Source: Moellerella sp963519845
GTDB taxonomy: Bacteria > Pseudomonadota > Gammaproteobacteria > Enterobacterales > Enterobacteriaceae
DNA length: 64,000 nt
Reading direction: 5' to 3'
Assembly (NCBI GenBank): GCA_963519845.1
Contig: CAUQNX010000003.1
Span: forward strand, 62,001 to 126,000
Part shown: in pieces, positions 45,269 through 53,920 of the stretch
Position numbering within the stretch: the stretch's first letter is position 1
Layout of the letters: each line of letters opens with the position of its first letter
Notes under the pieces: model-generated
Databases searched by the model: none
What the model saw: the letters and a program-made list of their open reading frames with translations, nothing else
What the model was told of the DNA's origin: nothing
Made by a program: the position numbers and the translations under genes

Positions 45269-45949
45269 TTAACTATATATTTCTCGTATTAACGGCAACA
45301 ACCCCAAAGCTGTTAACTGGATTTCGATTTCATTAGCTTTTTTAATATCGTTTTTATCTGAACCATCAAACACATGATCAGTACTGATAATCAAGGTGCC
45401 ACTATTTTTTTCATTTTCAATATCAATAAGTTCAGCCGCCATTGGTAATTGTTCTGGCGTTATTTTTTTGTTTAAATAAAGCATCCAACCAACGGGGAGT
45501 CTGTCTGGGAATACGTTATTTTGATTATATGAATAATTATTTGTATCTATTCTAATATCTATTAGATCAAATTTAATCGTACTTTCAGATATAAAATCAA
45601 TCAACATGTCAAAATTAAAATCAACAACCTTCCTTAAGTCAAACTCAAGTTTATAAACAGAGCTAATTCCATTATTAACTATAACTAATGCGTTATCATC
45701 CCCAGCCCAAATAGCTTCCATATTATTGAAATTATATTCATTCTTAAAAAAATCCGTTGGTACCCCATTTTCAAATGCTTTGTAATTCATCGCCTCTTCT
45801 TGTGAATCCCCACAAAAATACCAAACTTCAGGATCGGCATGTGCTATTTTCTTTGAAAATTCAAGCATAAATTGAAATATTTCAATAATAGTACTATTCG
45901 TTACATTGTCATTTAATTTAATATCTACTTCAATATTTAAATTCATCAT
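45269..45949 (-). CDS. Imm52-family immunity protein, copy 1
   Basis: 226 aa, cytoplasmic. It starts 12 bases after the toxin stop, the standard toxin-immunity arrangement. C-terminal Imm52 signature FPDRLPVGWMLYLNK, GTLIISTDHVFDGS, IEIQLTALGLLPL. Likely cognate inhibitor of the adjacent Tox-REase-5 protein. The N-terminal half is specific to this copy. Confidence 0.85.
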   Translation of the reverse strand: MMNLNIEVDIKLNDNVTNSTIIEIFQFMLEFSKKIAHADPEVWYFCGDSQEEAMNYKAFENGVPTDFFKNEYNFNNMEAIWAGDDNALVIVNNGISSVYKLEFDLRKVVDFNFDMLIDFISESTIKFDLIDIRIDTNNYSYNQNNVFPDRLPVGWMLYLNKKITPEQLPMAAELIDIENEKNSGTLIISTDHVFDGSDKNDIKKANEIEIQLTALGLLPLIREIYS

Positions 45950-45960
45950 TTAGCCCTATA

Positions 45961-46728
45961 TTAAATTGTATGATGTGTTCTAATTTGAGATAGCTGCTGG
46001 AATATTCTAGTACAAAATCTATACATTTTTTGCTGGGAAAAATGCCAGTCAGAATACGATTTCCCTTTGAATGGAACTCTACATAACCAATTTTGTTCTG
46101 AAGCTTGCTTAAATGGCTTTCCCCCGCCTTTAAAAAAGGGTTTCACATTTCCATCTTTATCAAACGCAAAGTCGAAGTTATCTTTCGTTTCAATAAAATT
46201 ACACTCTTCGGGTACCCAGCCATCAAATTCAACACAAGGAAATTTAGTTCTAGTAGGAACAGGGACTGTACATTGCCATTCGTCAATATACTTTAATTGT
46301 CCACTAGGAGTATCAACCGTCCTTATTGGGCTTTTACATATTTTTGACTGATATTCAAAAGCTGCCATTGTCTTTGTTTTTGTTATTTCTCTTTCATGAG
46401 GAATAACATAAGGAATAGCAGGGCAATCCTGACACCCTTTACTTGCCTCAATTGCGGCTACCCCTGCCGATGAACCTGCCACGGCGCCTACTGCTGCACC
46501 TTGACTACTTCCTCCTTGATTACCAATAGCTTCATCATCAAATTCACCACCAATCGCAATACTTTCATATTCACGAATTTTGCCATCGTAACTCGTATTA
46601 TCACCCCATTCATCATCCCCACTACCAGACGAGGAGGGAAAACCAATTTTTGAGGCTTCTTGTGTCACTGCGGCTAATCCGCCCAGTGTCATTAACCCTG
46701 CGCCTGCAAGTATTAATGGAATTGGCAT
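45961..46728 (-). CDS. Tox-REase-5 domain effector toxin
   Basis: 255 aa from the ATG at 46728, which has GGAG upstream in the preceding stop region. Residues 1-115 are a glycine/serine-rich segment with a hydrophobic N-terminus (LILAGAGLMTLGGLAAVTQ) and GAAVGAVAGSSAG. The C-terminal domain has paired cysteines (CQDCPAIPY), AFEYQSKIC, EWQC, FDGWVPEECNFIETKDNFDFAF and DWHFSQQ. The 'FDG...C.(L/F)IE.K..(Y/F)' motif is the restriction-endonuclease-like core of Tox-REase-5. Predicted DNase delivered by a contact-dependent system; PAAR and DUF4123 genes upstream point to T6SS. Confidence 0.82.
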   Translation of the reverse strand: MPIPLILAGAGLMTLGGLAAVTQEASKIGFPSSSGSGDDEWGDNTSYDGKIREYESIAIGGEFDDEAIGNQGGSSQGAAVGAVAGSSAGVAAIEASKGCQDCPAIPYVIPHEREITKTKTMAAFEYQSKICKSPIRTVDTPSGQLKYIDEWQCTVPVPTRTKFPCVEFDGWVPEECNFIETKDNFDFAFDKDGNVKPFFKGGGKPFKQASEQNWLCRVPFKGKSYSDWHFSQQKMYRFCTRIFQQLSQIRTHHTI

Positions 46729-46729
46729 A

Positions 46730-47065
46730 TTAGGTTCTCCATTCAATCAATTTCATGGCTATCCGTAAAAAATCTTGATACTGCTGCTCTGGCACACGAT
46801 TTTCTTCCTCAAGCATATTTCTAATTTCTGGCTTTAAATGAAAGTCAGGGCAACAAGCCTCGTAAAATAAAAATGACCGAATTAAGGGTTCTTGAGTGAA
46901 ACCGAGGGAAAGAGCATACTGAAATGCGGATTCTAAGCGCTTATTCAATGTTTCAAGGCTCTGTAGTTTATCCAAATGATGTTGATAAAAATCAGCTCTG
47001 ACTTGAGTGACATAATCACTTTGTTCAATATTTTGAATTTGCTTTAATTGCTCTTCACTAAACTG
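46730..47065 (-). CDS. Effector-module accessory protein, 111 aa
   Basis: Start at 47065, with GAGG eight bases upstream inside the previous gene's end. All-helical, charged, no signal peptide (MQFSEEQLKQIQNIEQSDY, VRADFYQHHLDKL). It stands between the DUF4123 adaptor and the toxin, its stop touching the toxin start region, a position often taken by a small partner of DUF4123 proteins. Function not recognised; I infer help in loading or stabilising the toxin. Confidence 0.6.
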   Translation of the reverse strand, partial: QFSEEQLKQIQNIEQSDYVTQVRADFYQHHLDKLQSLETLNKRLESAFQYALSLGFTQEPLIRSFLFYEACCPDFHLKPEIRNMLEEENRVPEQQYQDFLRIAMKLIEWRT

Positions 47066-47081
47066 CATAGAAGTTGCCTCA

Positions 47082-47558
47082 CTATAGTGCGTAAAATCGA
47101 CCGTCAAAAAGGTAATACCATGCAATGAGAGGGGCTGTTATTTCTTTAAATTGTTCAATCGTAAGAACTTGAGGCATGCTGCGTGTCACGCGAGGATCAT
47201 AAAATCGAAATAAGGCAGTTTTGCCGTCAGGCAAACTTACATTAAGCAGTTCGGAGAAATGAATAGCCAGTTTATCAATTGATGAATCACTGACTAGCCA
47301 CGACAGAGCTGGCGATTCGGTTTCCAATTGCATTAAATCTGCAAGTAAATCATATCGTTTTGTCACGTCAATCAGCCAAGGGCCAGCCCATGCTATTTCA
47401 GCATCTGACGCCTGTCTAAACAAAGGACTTGCTGACCCAAGTTTATCTTGAAGTTCTTCGTCAAAGTAACGTTCATATTGCAGACCACAGATTAAACAAT
47501 AATGCTTAGCATCAGGATAACGTTCAAAATATTTAAAAACAGGATGTTCATTGTACAT
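47082..47558 (-). CDS. DUF4123 T6SS effector adaptor
   Basis: 158 aa, cytoplasmic. YCLICGLQYERYFDE opening, AWAGPWLIDV, SWLVSDSSIDKLAIHFSELL and FRFYDPRVTRSMPQVLT match the DUF4123 pattern (the 'RFYDPRV' block is diagnostic). DUF4123 proteins are chaperone-adaptors that load toxins onto PAAR/VgrG spikes. It starts six bases after the PAAR stop, so they form one operon with the toxin and immunity genes. Confidence 0.88.
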   Translation of the reverse strand: MYNEHPVFKYFERYPDAKHYCLICGLQYERYFDEELQDKLGSASPLFRQASDAEIAWAGPWLIDVTKRYDLLADLMQLETESPALSWLVSDSSIDKLAIHFSELLNVSLPDGKTALFRFYDPRVTRSMPQVLTIEQFKEITAPLIAWYYLFDGRFYAL

Positions 47559-47564
47559 TCATAA

Positions 47565-47963
47565 TCATCCTTCTCTAACGACTAACATTTGCCCTGATTC
47601 AGCCGCTTTCATTAAGCAGCTAATGCAAATTTTATTAGCCATAATAAAGGGGGGAATTGAAGCCGATTCTGGGGAGACAGATCTACTTTCATCGCTATAG
47701 CAATCTTGAATTGAATTAATAAATCGTGCATGACAAGGACAGGAACTCATACTTTCAAGCGTACCCGCAACTTTGCGCCCCTCATCCCAAGCACCGCTAC
47801 AGCCGCCGATAATAAAATAGGCTCCAGAATGTTTTCCACAACTGACCAGATCGCCCTCTCTCGCACCTGAAACACCGTACCAAGAAAGTGTAGGATCGCC
47901 AGTCAGTATTTGCCCTCCGCAGGTCGTTCTATCCCCAACCCGTAAAAAATATCCTATTGCCAT
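47565..47963 (-). CDS. PAAR domain spike-tip protein
   Basis: 132 aa. RVGDRTTCGGQILTGDP, VSGAREGDLVSCGKHSGAYFIIGG and MSSCPCHARFI fit the PAAR fold (three repeats with Cys/His Zn ligands), which caps the VgrG spike of a T6SS and carries effectors. The extra C-terminal region has CISCLMKAAES. First gene of the five- or six-gene effector cassette. No VgrG or structural T6SS gene lies in the window, so the apparatus must be encoded elsewhere. Confidence 0.85.
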   Translation of the reverse strand: MAIGYFLRVGDRTTCGGQILTGDPTLSWYGVSGAREGDLVSCGKHSGAYFIIGGCSGAWDEGRKVAGTLESMSSCPCHARFINSIQDCYSDESRSVSPESASIPPFIMANKICISCLMKAAESGQMLVVREG

Positions 47964-48053
47964 TATCTATCCTCATCCATAGCTGAGAATAGATTATTTT
48001 ACACTTAAACCAAACTTACAACACTTAAGTGAAACTATTACTTATTTATGCAA

Positions 48054-48890
48054 CTAAATGTATTCTCTTCCAGAAAAATGTTCGTGCATCTTTTCGGTCA
48101 TCACCCACAATGCTTTATTCAATTTGATATCCCCATCAATACCATTCACCGAACGAGTGCGAGCACGTTTACCTTTCGCATTCCTTCCTGATAACCCACC
48201 TTTGATTAAATTCTCCTGCAAGCGTTGATATACAGTCCACAAATCATCTTTCTTATCTTCCCAACGACGAGGCTGTAATACTTGTTCCTCGGTAATCGGT
48301 TGATGTTCCTCACCAAAGCGATAAGTCAAAGCTGCTTGTGCCAAGGCTTGCTGTGCTGGTGGAGGTAACATGAGAGATTGCATTTGTTCACGCTTTTCAG
48401 CAACAGAATCAAAGGTTTCCAGTACTTCATAAGCCCCTTCAATCACCTTGCCCACTACATCACCTTTATGTGGCACACGGACTTCACCAAAGGTATCTCC
48501 GCACACTAAACCATTTTGACATACCGCTCTAAATAATCCCGGTAACATTTGATAACTGCTTGAACCATCATGGCTATTTAGGAGAATAATTTCAGGCACT
48601 TGTATACCCGTGATTTGATCATGACGTCTGAGCCGTAACATATGTTTTGTATACTCTCGACGGCTGGCATCGCGCACACGAGTCTGGCAAGCAAAGAACG
48701 GATAAAAGCCTTCTTTTTGAAGGCTATCAAGTAAAGTAATGGTTGGGATGTAAGTGTATCGGTCACTTCTAGATTCGTGTTTCTCTTCAGAAAAAACACT
48801 CGGTACAGTATGGAACAATTCTTCAATAGTTAATGGACGGTCGCGACGAATGCAATTCGCCGCACCAAAACGAGAGGCTAAACGAGTCAT
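48054..48890 (-). CDS. DUF932 island protein (YfjQ-like)
   Basis: 278 aa from the ATG at 48890, which follows AAGGAA; an upstream extension lacks a ribosome site. The MTRLASRFGAANCIRRDRPL opening, FFACQTRVRDASRREYTKHMLRLRR and ILLNSHDGSSSYQMLPGLFR blocks are those of DUF932 proteins, common on plasmids and CP4-type islands beside antirestriction genes. Their function is not established. It ends 90 bases before the PAAR gene. Confidence 0.82.
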   Translation of the reverse strand: MTRLASRFGAANCIRRDRPLTIEELFHTVPSVFSEEKHESRSDRYTYIPTITLLDSLQKEGFYPFFACQTRVRDASRREYTKHMLRLRRHDQITGIQVPEIILLNSHDGSSSYQMLPGLFRAVCQNGLVCGDTFGEVRVPHKGDVVGKVIEGAYEVLETFDSVAEKREQMQSLMLPPPAQQALAQAALTYRFGEEHQPITEEQVLQPRRWEDKKDDLWTVYQRLQENLIKGGLSGRNAKGKRARTRSVNGIDGDIKLNKALWVMTEKMHEHFSGREYI

Positions 48891-48951
48891 AATGAATTTC
48901 CTTGAAAATAAATAAGATAGGTAGAACTGAGAGAGTAAATTAAGGGAGTGG

Positions 48952-49368
48952 CTAATCGATAAGATGGAAAATAGCTGAACTTTCAGGATGTTGAATAGCA
49001 TAGTCACGAAGCTGATAGAAACGCTCGACGAGTAGTTCACTTTCCGTTCTAAATGACCACTGGCTATACAGCATCAAGCAGACAGCGACACCTGCCGCTT
49101 CAGGGCTCAGTAGCGCTTCATTGCCATTGTGCATATTGAAAAGTGTGAGTTTTTCATGGCCTAAATCAGGGTAAATAAACGCGCCGCCGTTGGGTAAGGT
49201 GCAGTATTCCCAATAACCGCCTGTGTATTCATCACAAAATTGCCCCATGATAGTAAATATCACCACTTCAAACGTGGCGAAGCCTTTAACTGTGCCAAAG
49301 TAGGTTTGCCAAAAACGCATGCGCTGGTGGTTTGGAACGGGTGTTGCGATGATTGGTTCAAGTGTCAT
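48952..49368 (-). CDS. KlcA/ArdB-family antirestriction protein
   Basis: 138 aa. Family blocks: RMRFWQTYFGTVKGFATFE, DEYTGGYWEYCTLPNGGAFIYP, LFNMHNGNEALLSPEAAGV and YQLRDYAIQHPESSAIFHLID. These proteins relieve type I restriction after DNA transfer without imitating DNA. It is the counterpart of YfjX in CP4-57. It lies between the terminator of the upstream operon and the DUF932 gene, with which it is probably co-transcribed. Confidence 0.92.
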   Translation of the reverse strand: MTLEPIIATPVPNHQRMRFWQTYFGTVKGFATFEVVIFTIMGQFCDEYTGGYWEYCTLPNGGAFIYPDLGHEKLTLFNMHNGNEALLSPEAAGVAVCLMLYSQWSFRTESELLVERFYQLRDYAIQHPESSAIFHLID

Positions 49369-49403
49369 AAGAAAGCCCTTTTGTGAATATTACGAAATAA
49401 AAA

Positions 49404-49425
49404 AGGCAGACCTGTTGGCCTGCCT
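49404..49425 (-). terminator. Terminator before the antirestriction gene
   Basis: On the minus strand AGGCAGGCC pairs with the GGTCTGCCT arm and is followed by TTTTTTATTT. It ends the operon 52254-49457. Confidence 0.85.
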
Positions 49426-49456
49426 CTGTATGTCTTTATTTTGAAGTGGTTGACGT

Positions 49457-49675
49457 TTAATTGTCACTAAATAGTCCGTTGAGCAGCCTTTCAATCGCAC
49501 CCCCTAATAATGTGGTACACGCTAGCGTCGCCCCGAGTCGAGCAGTTTGAATTTCTGAGTCGGAATACTGGCCTTCAAGTGAGAGTTGCTCATTGACCGT
49601 CTTCTGGGCGTAATAGGTGATAGACACCAACGTCACGACACTCACAGAGGTTGCGATAAGTTTAAAAATTGACAT
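49457..49675 (-). CDS. Small membrane protein, 72 aa
   Basis: Two hydrophobic segments (LIATSVSVVTLVSITYYA near the start and GATLACTTLLGGAIERLL near the end) joined by a polar loop with QYSDSEIQTAR. No family recognised. Last gene of the four-gene unit that includes the YaaW-like, WYL and lipoprotein genes, immediately before the terminator. Confidence 0.6.
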   Translation of the reverse strand: MSIFKLIATSVSVVTLVSITYYAQKTVNEQLSLEGQYSDSEIQTARLGATLACTTLLGGAIERLLNGLFSDN

Positions 49676-49733
49676 AGATTAACCTTCAGTCAATGCGCCC
49701 ACTGAATGTGAACGCAGAATGGTGAGTGAAAAC

Positions 49734-50783
49734 TCAGTATTGATATCGGGTGATATCCGGTTTTTGAAAGGATTGTGTTTGGTAGAAAAATAACGCTTTC
49801 GCTATCCCGTTAATAATTTGAGGTGTTTCAAGTTTACCTTGGTAAGCCCATGCGACTGCATTCGTCCGTACAGATGGACTCAATGTTTTTTCCATCATCG
49901 GTGTAAAATCCTCGCGTCCTTGTTTGTTTTCTAGGCTATACAGAGCATGGGTTAAAACGGGCTTTTCGGGGTTGACTAGGCTCCAAATAAAAACTTGGGT
50001 TATTGACCAGTCTTGTGCATCTTGCTGCGCTCGTTTTAAATTCGTGATGTATTGCTCAGTGATTTGAATTCCTTCATTTTGCTGGTTTTTAAATTTCGTT
50101 AGCGCATTGGCATTTTTCTGTTGAAGCTCGGATACTTTTTCCCGGAGAGTCGCCTCGACATTCTCCGTTTGGTTTAACCACGGTAATAAATACAGGTCAA
50201 CATCAGGGGCTTGGTCATTCAATATCTCCGTTAACGTATTCCACGCATTGAGCTGTTTTACGGCTTGTTCTGACAGGGCAGAATTGGATTTAAATTCAAT
50301 TGATGTGTTCATCGCATAAGGCTGATCAACTTTCCCTCGAAGCAATGACCAGTCATGTTGTGAAAGTACCTTGATGGTCTGCAAAACTTGAGTGAATCTC
50401 TGCTCGGCAAGGGTTGAATCTGTTTTCGGTGTTTCCGCATTGGCAAAACGCGGTATGAGCTTTGTCATACTTTCTATTGACGTTTGATACCAGTTATTTA
50501 AATCGTGGTTAATGGCGGTTTGTAATGCTCCTTTAGCCAATTGACACTTATAGACCACCAAGGGTCTTTCTTGTTCATCCGTTAAGGTTTCCCATGTCGG
50601 CGAAACACAGTCTTTACGGTGGTTGAGTAGACCTCCGAGTGTGACACTGCGGTCATAGTCATAAATCAACCCTTGAACACGTTGTATATCTTGAGAAGCT
50701 GTTTTAGAGGGTGCTGATGTTGCATTATCACATCCCAGCAATAGCGTGCTGCTGATACAGACTGTATAAAAAATAGCTTTCAT
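49734..50783 (-). CDS. Large putative lipoprotein, 349 aa
   Basis: Signal and lipobox MKAIFYTVCISSTLLLGC, with the acceptor Cys at residue 18 followed by Asp, which could favour inner-membrane retention. The rest is helical and polar (EATLREKVSELQQKNANAL, ITNLKRAQQDAQDW) with three other Cys. I recognise no domain; the two-helix coiled-coil style resembles DUF3829-type lipoproteins only loosely. It starts nine bases after the WYL-gene stop, so the regulator and lipoprotein are co-translated. Confidence 0.65.
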   Translation of the reverse strand: MKAIFYTVCISSTLLLGCDNATSAPSKTASQDIQRVQGLIYDYDRSVTLGGLLNHRKDCVSPTWETLTDEQERPLVVYKCQLAKGALQTAINHDLNNWYQTSIESMTKLIPRFANAETPKTDSTLAEQRFTQVLQTIKVLSQHDWSLLRGKVDQPYAMNTSIEFKSNSALSEQAVKQLNAWNTLTEILNDQAPDVDLYLLPWLNQTENVEATLREKVSELQQKNANALTKFKNQQNEGIQITEQYITNLKRAQQDAQDWSITQVFIWSLVNPEKPVLTHALYSLENKQGREDFTPMMEKTLSPSVRTNAVAWAYQGKLETPQIINGIAKALFFYQTQSFQKPDITRYQY

Positions 50784-50792
50784 TTTAATGCC

Positions 50793-51470
50793 TTATAATT
50801 TAAAGAGTGATTGAATATATTGATAATGTGGCAAAGCCTGAATAAACGCCTCTTCACATAACCGTTGGTTGAGTGCTTCACGATAACGAAAGCCCCGCGC
50901 TGTCATGACCACATCTTGCAGCACCATCACATCAAACACGTGAATGTGTTCAGCGATATCGGCGGCGAGATACCAATGACCGTGGTAATAAATCAACTTA
51001 TACGGAGCGACGTTCGTGATATTTTTTCCTTGGTGGGCAAATTGCAGTAACCGCCGTTTTACAATGGCTTGCGTGAGGATATAAAAGCCCCCAAACAGCG
51101 AGGGACGCTGCTCAGGTGGCGTATGGTAGACAATGAACGGTGAATCAATTGTCGGGTCGAGCAAAATCGTCAGCAGCTTTCTGTCTAAAGCCGGAAACAG
51201 TGAGGTGACATGTGTAATGGCAGCAAAGCGCAGTATGTCCTTATCGGTTCGAAAAGGTCGCTGCGATGCGGCTAGTCGGTAGCCACCTTGGTGAAACTCC
51301 AAATCTAGATACTGAAGACGCTCATTAAAGTCACGCCGTAGAGTGCGGGTTGAGACATTGAGCTCTTCTGACAATTCTGATAAATAAACGGTTTCTCCTC
51401 GAAATAATTGACTGATAATAAACGCCAACCGAGACGCAAGCCGGTCATGGCGAGACACTGATGTCGACAT
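50793..51470 (-). CDS. WYL-domain transcriptional regulator (YfjR-like)
   Basis: 225 aa. N-terminal DeoR-type winged HTH (LSELSEELNVSTRTLRRDFNERL, residues about 28-55) and C-terminal WYL domain with VAPYKLIYYHGHWYLAADI. WYL regulators of CP4-type islands and of defence loci (BrxR/CapW class) act mostly as repressors that respond to nucleic-acid or second-messenger ligands. Placed second in its operon, so it may be autoregulated. Confidence 0.85.
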   Translation of the reverse strand: MSTSVSRHDRLASRLAFIISQLFRGETVYLSELSEELNVSTRTLRRDFNERLQYLDLEFHQGGYRLAASQRPFRTDKDILRFAAITHVTSLFPALDRKLLTILLDPTIDSPFIVYHTPPEQRPSLFGGFYILTQAIVKRRLLQFAHQGKNITNVAPYKLIYYHGHWYLAADIAEHIHVFDVMVLQDVVMTARGFRYREALNQRLCEEAFIQALPHYQYIQSLFKL

Positions 51471-51525
51471 GATATGTCCTTATTAAAATAGCTCCGGCAA
51501 GCGGATAAAGTGGGATTGATAAGCC

Positions 51526-52254
51526 TTATTGGGATAAGGCTTTTTGTCGTAAGTACGCCACAATGATGCAGGCAGGAACAGTGACGCGATAAGCGGGTCC
51601 CGCTAAGTCTGCGACAAGCCATGCCGAGCTCACCGCAATACCTATTGGGCCTGCAATCAAGGAAAGTGCCCGGTGAGCGGCAAAGAGTGTACCGAGGGTG
51701 GCAACCCCGCCTAACGCATTAATCACGCCAATAGCTGAGAGTGTTGCCACTTCCAGCGCGGCAATGCCTGAGGTACGGATAGCCGCTTGAACAGCAATCA
51801 AAATCAGCTGGGGCGTCGGGTTGGTGAGGTTAAGTTGCATATCACGAGAGAAGGCTTGCAACTCTTCTGTCGTTAGCTCATTTAAGCTTTTTTCTAACAC
51901 TTTCAATAACAAATTTAATTCCAAGGTTTCAGTATTTCCCTCCTTAGGGTAATTGACATCGAGATGATCACAGACGTCCTGTAATATTTCACGGTACAGC
52001 ACCCCCTTATTACCTCGAACGAGGCTCATCAAACTGTTGGCCCCAAAAGCTTGTAGCTCAGCCGCAATCGACATCCAGTATTGCTGGTGCTCAGGGTGAT
52101 ACAGTTGATATTCAGGCGAGCTAGTTAAGGTCTCAGTCCAGCGTTTTTGTCCATCTTTGCTATCGTGAGTTAGTACGGAGACAAGCAAGCCCAGTTCATC
52201 ATTGTTACATTCACGTAAAAACGCTAAATCGGTATCTAATCGGTAAGTTGCCAT
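51526..52254 (-). CDS. YaaW-family (DUF3944/UPF0174) protein
   Basis: 242 aa. DLAFLRECNNDELGLLVSVLTHD, YWMSIAAELQAFGANSLMSLVRGNKGVLYREILQDVCDHL match the E. coli YaaW pattern, including the YR-ILxDV block, and the end has the same AYRVTVPACI...LRQ. The C-terminal third is hydrophobic and alanine/glycine-rich. Function of YaaW is unknown. First gene of the operon; its leader contains a 7-base hairpin (52304-52322). Confidence 0.82.
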   Translation of the reverse strand: MATYRLDTDLAFLRECNNDELGLLVSVLTHDSKDGQKRWTETLTSSPEYQLYHPEHQQYWMSIAAELQAFGANSLMSLVRGNKGVLYREILQDVCDHLDVNYPKEGNTETLELNLLLKVLEKSLNELTTEELQAFSRDMQLNLTNPTPQLILIAVQAAIRTSGIAALEVATLSAIGVINALGGVATLGTLFAAHRALSLIAGPIGIAVSSAWLVADLAGPAYRVTVPACIIVAYLRQKALSQ

Positions 52255-52303
52255 CGGTGTTATTCCCTAGCTTGAAAAAGAGAACACCACGATAACAACC
52301 TCA

Positions 52304-52322
52304 CCGGACAGGTTATGTCCGG
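52304..52322. other. Hairpin upstream of the YaaW-like gene
   Basis: Perfect stem CCGGACA/TGTCCGG with loop GGTTA, 50 bases upstream of the gene's start and followed on the plus strand by a T-run at 52331-52339. It could be a leader structure or an antisense terminator. Confidence 0.4.
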
Positions 52323-52476
52323 CTATTTGACTTTTTTTTGTAAGAAAAAGGAGAGGGAATGACAGGGAGTGTCACGAATGCAATTTAACTTATTGATATA
52401 TAAATTAAATAACCAAATGCATTATCCATAAAATAATATATATGTGAAAAAATACTGAATCATGATAAATTTTAAT

Positions 52477-53397
52477 TTATTCATCTTCTTTTTCAATTAG
52501 ATAGGTCAAATACTCGTTGATTTTCATTCGGCGACGTTTAGCTAATCTCGATAACTTATCTTTCACACCTTTATCTAAATACGTGTTCAGCACTTTCTTT
52601 TCCACGATTTGGTTCCGATAGTTTTCTTGTGACCACGCCTTTTTCATTTTAATAATTAATAACTCTTTTGAGTCTGGCGATATATCCAAGCTAACATCAA
52701 AATACCCCATTAATTGCACCCGTTCACTTGCAAATGTATAAACTTCTAAAGGAAACCATCGAGAAAATAAGCGTGACCTTGCAATATAATTTTTTGCCCA
52801 TTCCATTTGGATTGCATTACCTTCATCAAGCCATGACAAGTAGTTTGCATCTTTAATTAACATCCATTTTCGTTTCAAATACGCAAGAACTTCGATTTTC
52901 TTCTCTATTGACGAATCCAGTAAATCAAAAAAATACATAATATTATTTAATGCATCTTTTGTATGATTGGGTGATGGCGATAAACCTTGCTTACGATACT
53001 CGTACTCATCCAATGGAGTTGGGTAATCGACACGCTCATATTCAGATGTTCGATGAATACCTCGATATCGATGGTTGCTAATAGCAAAAATCTTTTTGTT
53101 CGTTAAATAATGATTAAGGTAGTAGAGAATAAAAAATGCACATCGCTCATTGGATTTAATCCAATCAAATGCTTCATTTTGTATAACTTTACAACTAAAT
53201 TCGTCTTTCGCATCACGAATGAACTCCATACGCTCTGACGTATCTTCCAGCTTGTTTTTTATGGTTTGATTAAGCTCTTTTTCACTCCGTGGATGGGCCT
53301 TCATAAATGGAAAATTCAACATTTTTGAAATGTAAGAACTATAAAAATACCGTTCTCTGTCATTGCTTATTTTTAAGTATTTATCCTGATTAGACAT
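52477..53397 (-). CDS. Unrecognised island protein with RHH-like C-terminus
   Basis: 306 aa, soluble, highly charged and aromatic-rich (ERYFYSSYISKMLNFPF). The last ~45 residues read NTYLDKGVKDKLSRLAKRR then MKINEYLTYLIEKE, with an arrangement of strand, basic helix and leucine-rich helix like a ribbon-helix-helix DNA-binding domain. The N-terminal 250 residues are not like anything I know. It stands alone facing the YaaW-like operon direction, and is divergent from the Gp2-like replication-type gene. A DNA-binding regulator or partition/maintenance role is a guess. Confidence 0.55.
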   Translation of the reverse strand: MSNQDKYLKISNDRERYFYSSYISKMLNFPFMKAHPRSEKELNQTIKNKLEDTSERMEFIRDAKDEFSCKVIQNEAFDWIKSNERCAFFILYYLNHYLTNKKIFAISNHRYRGIHRTSEYERVDYPTPLDEYEYRKQGLSPSPNHTKDALNNIMYFFDLLDSSIEKKIEVLAYLKRKWMLIKDANYLSWLDEGNAIQMEWAKNYIARSRLFSRWFPLEVYTFASERVQLMGYFDVSLDISPDSKELLIIKMKKAWSQENYRNQIVEKKVLNTYLDKGVKDKLSRLAKRRRMKINEYLTYLIEKEDE

Positions 53398-53920
53398 AAA
53401 CCACCCCTAAAGAACTACGTAGTAATAGTGTAGTTTGTTTTGTCTTGAATTAGTCTCTATCATGTCACAATTTACATTGTTTTTATGTCATGCTTCATGT
53501 CTTACATACGTATAGACAGACTAATCATAAAACAATTATTTTCAATAGGTTAAAACAAAAAAAGCACTAACTTAAGGTATATATAAAGTATCTAAAATCC
53601 AAAAATAGACATAATAATTCAAGTATAACCATACATTAAACATTGAAACACGAGTTTAGCGTCTAGGATTGTTTATTATTAGTGAGTTAACCAGTATGCC
53701 ACTTGTTTATCTTGACCCGTTCACAATCATGTTAACTACAGAAACATGAAAGCGTGTAAAACCAACTTTAATTGTCACTAAAAGAACATGAAGCATAAGC
53801 AGTGCAACTTCCTGCTGATTTAGGTAAAAATCAGCATTATTCACATCCAGACTTATAAAAAATTAAAAATAATTCCCTTGCCTGATGATACGAACCTTTA
53901 TTCGATCACAGGTAACTAAA
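53398..53920. other. Divergent intergenic region
   Basis: 523 bases between the RHH-like gene (minus) and the Gp2-like gene (plus). It has no open frame with a ribosome site. The region presumably holds both promoters and could hold an origin-like region for the island, but I found no iterons. Confidence 0.35.
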
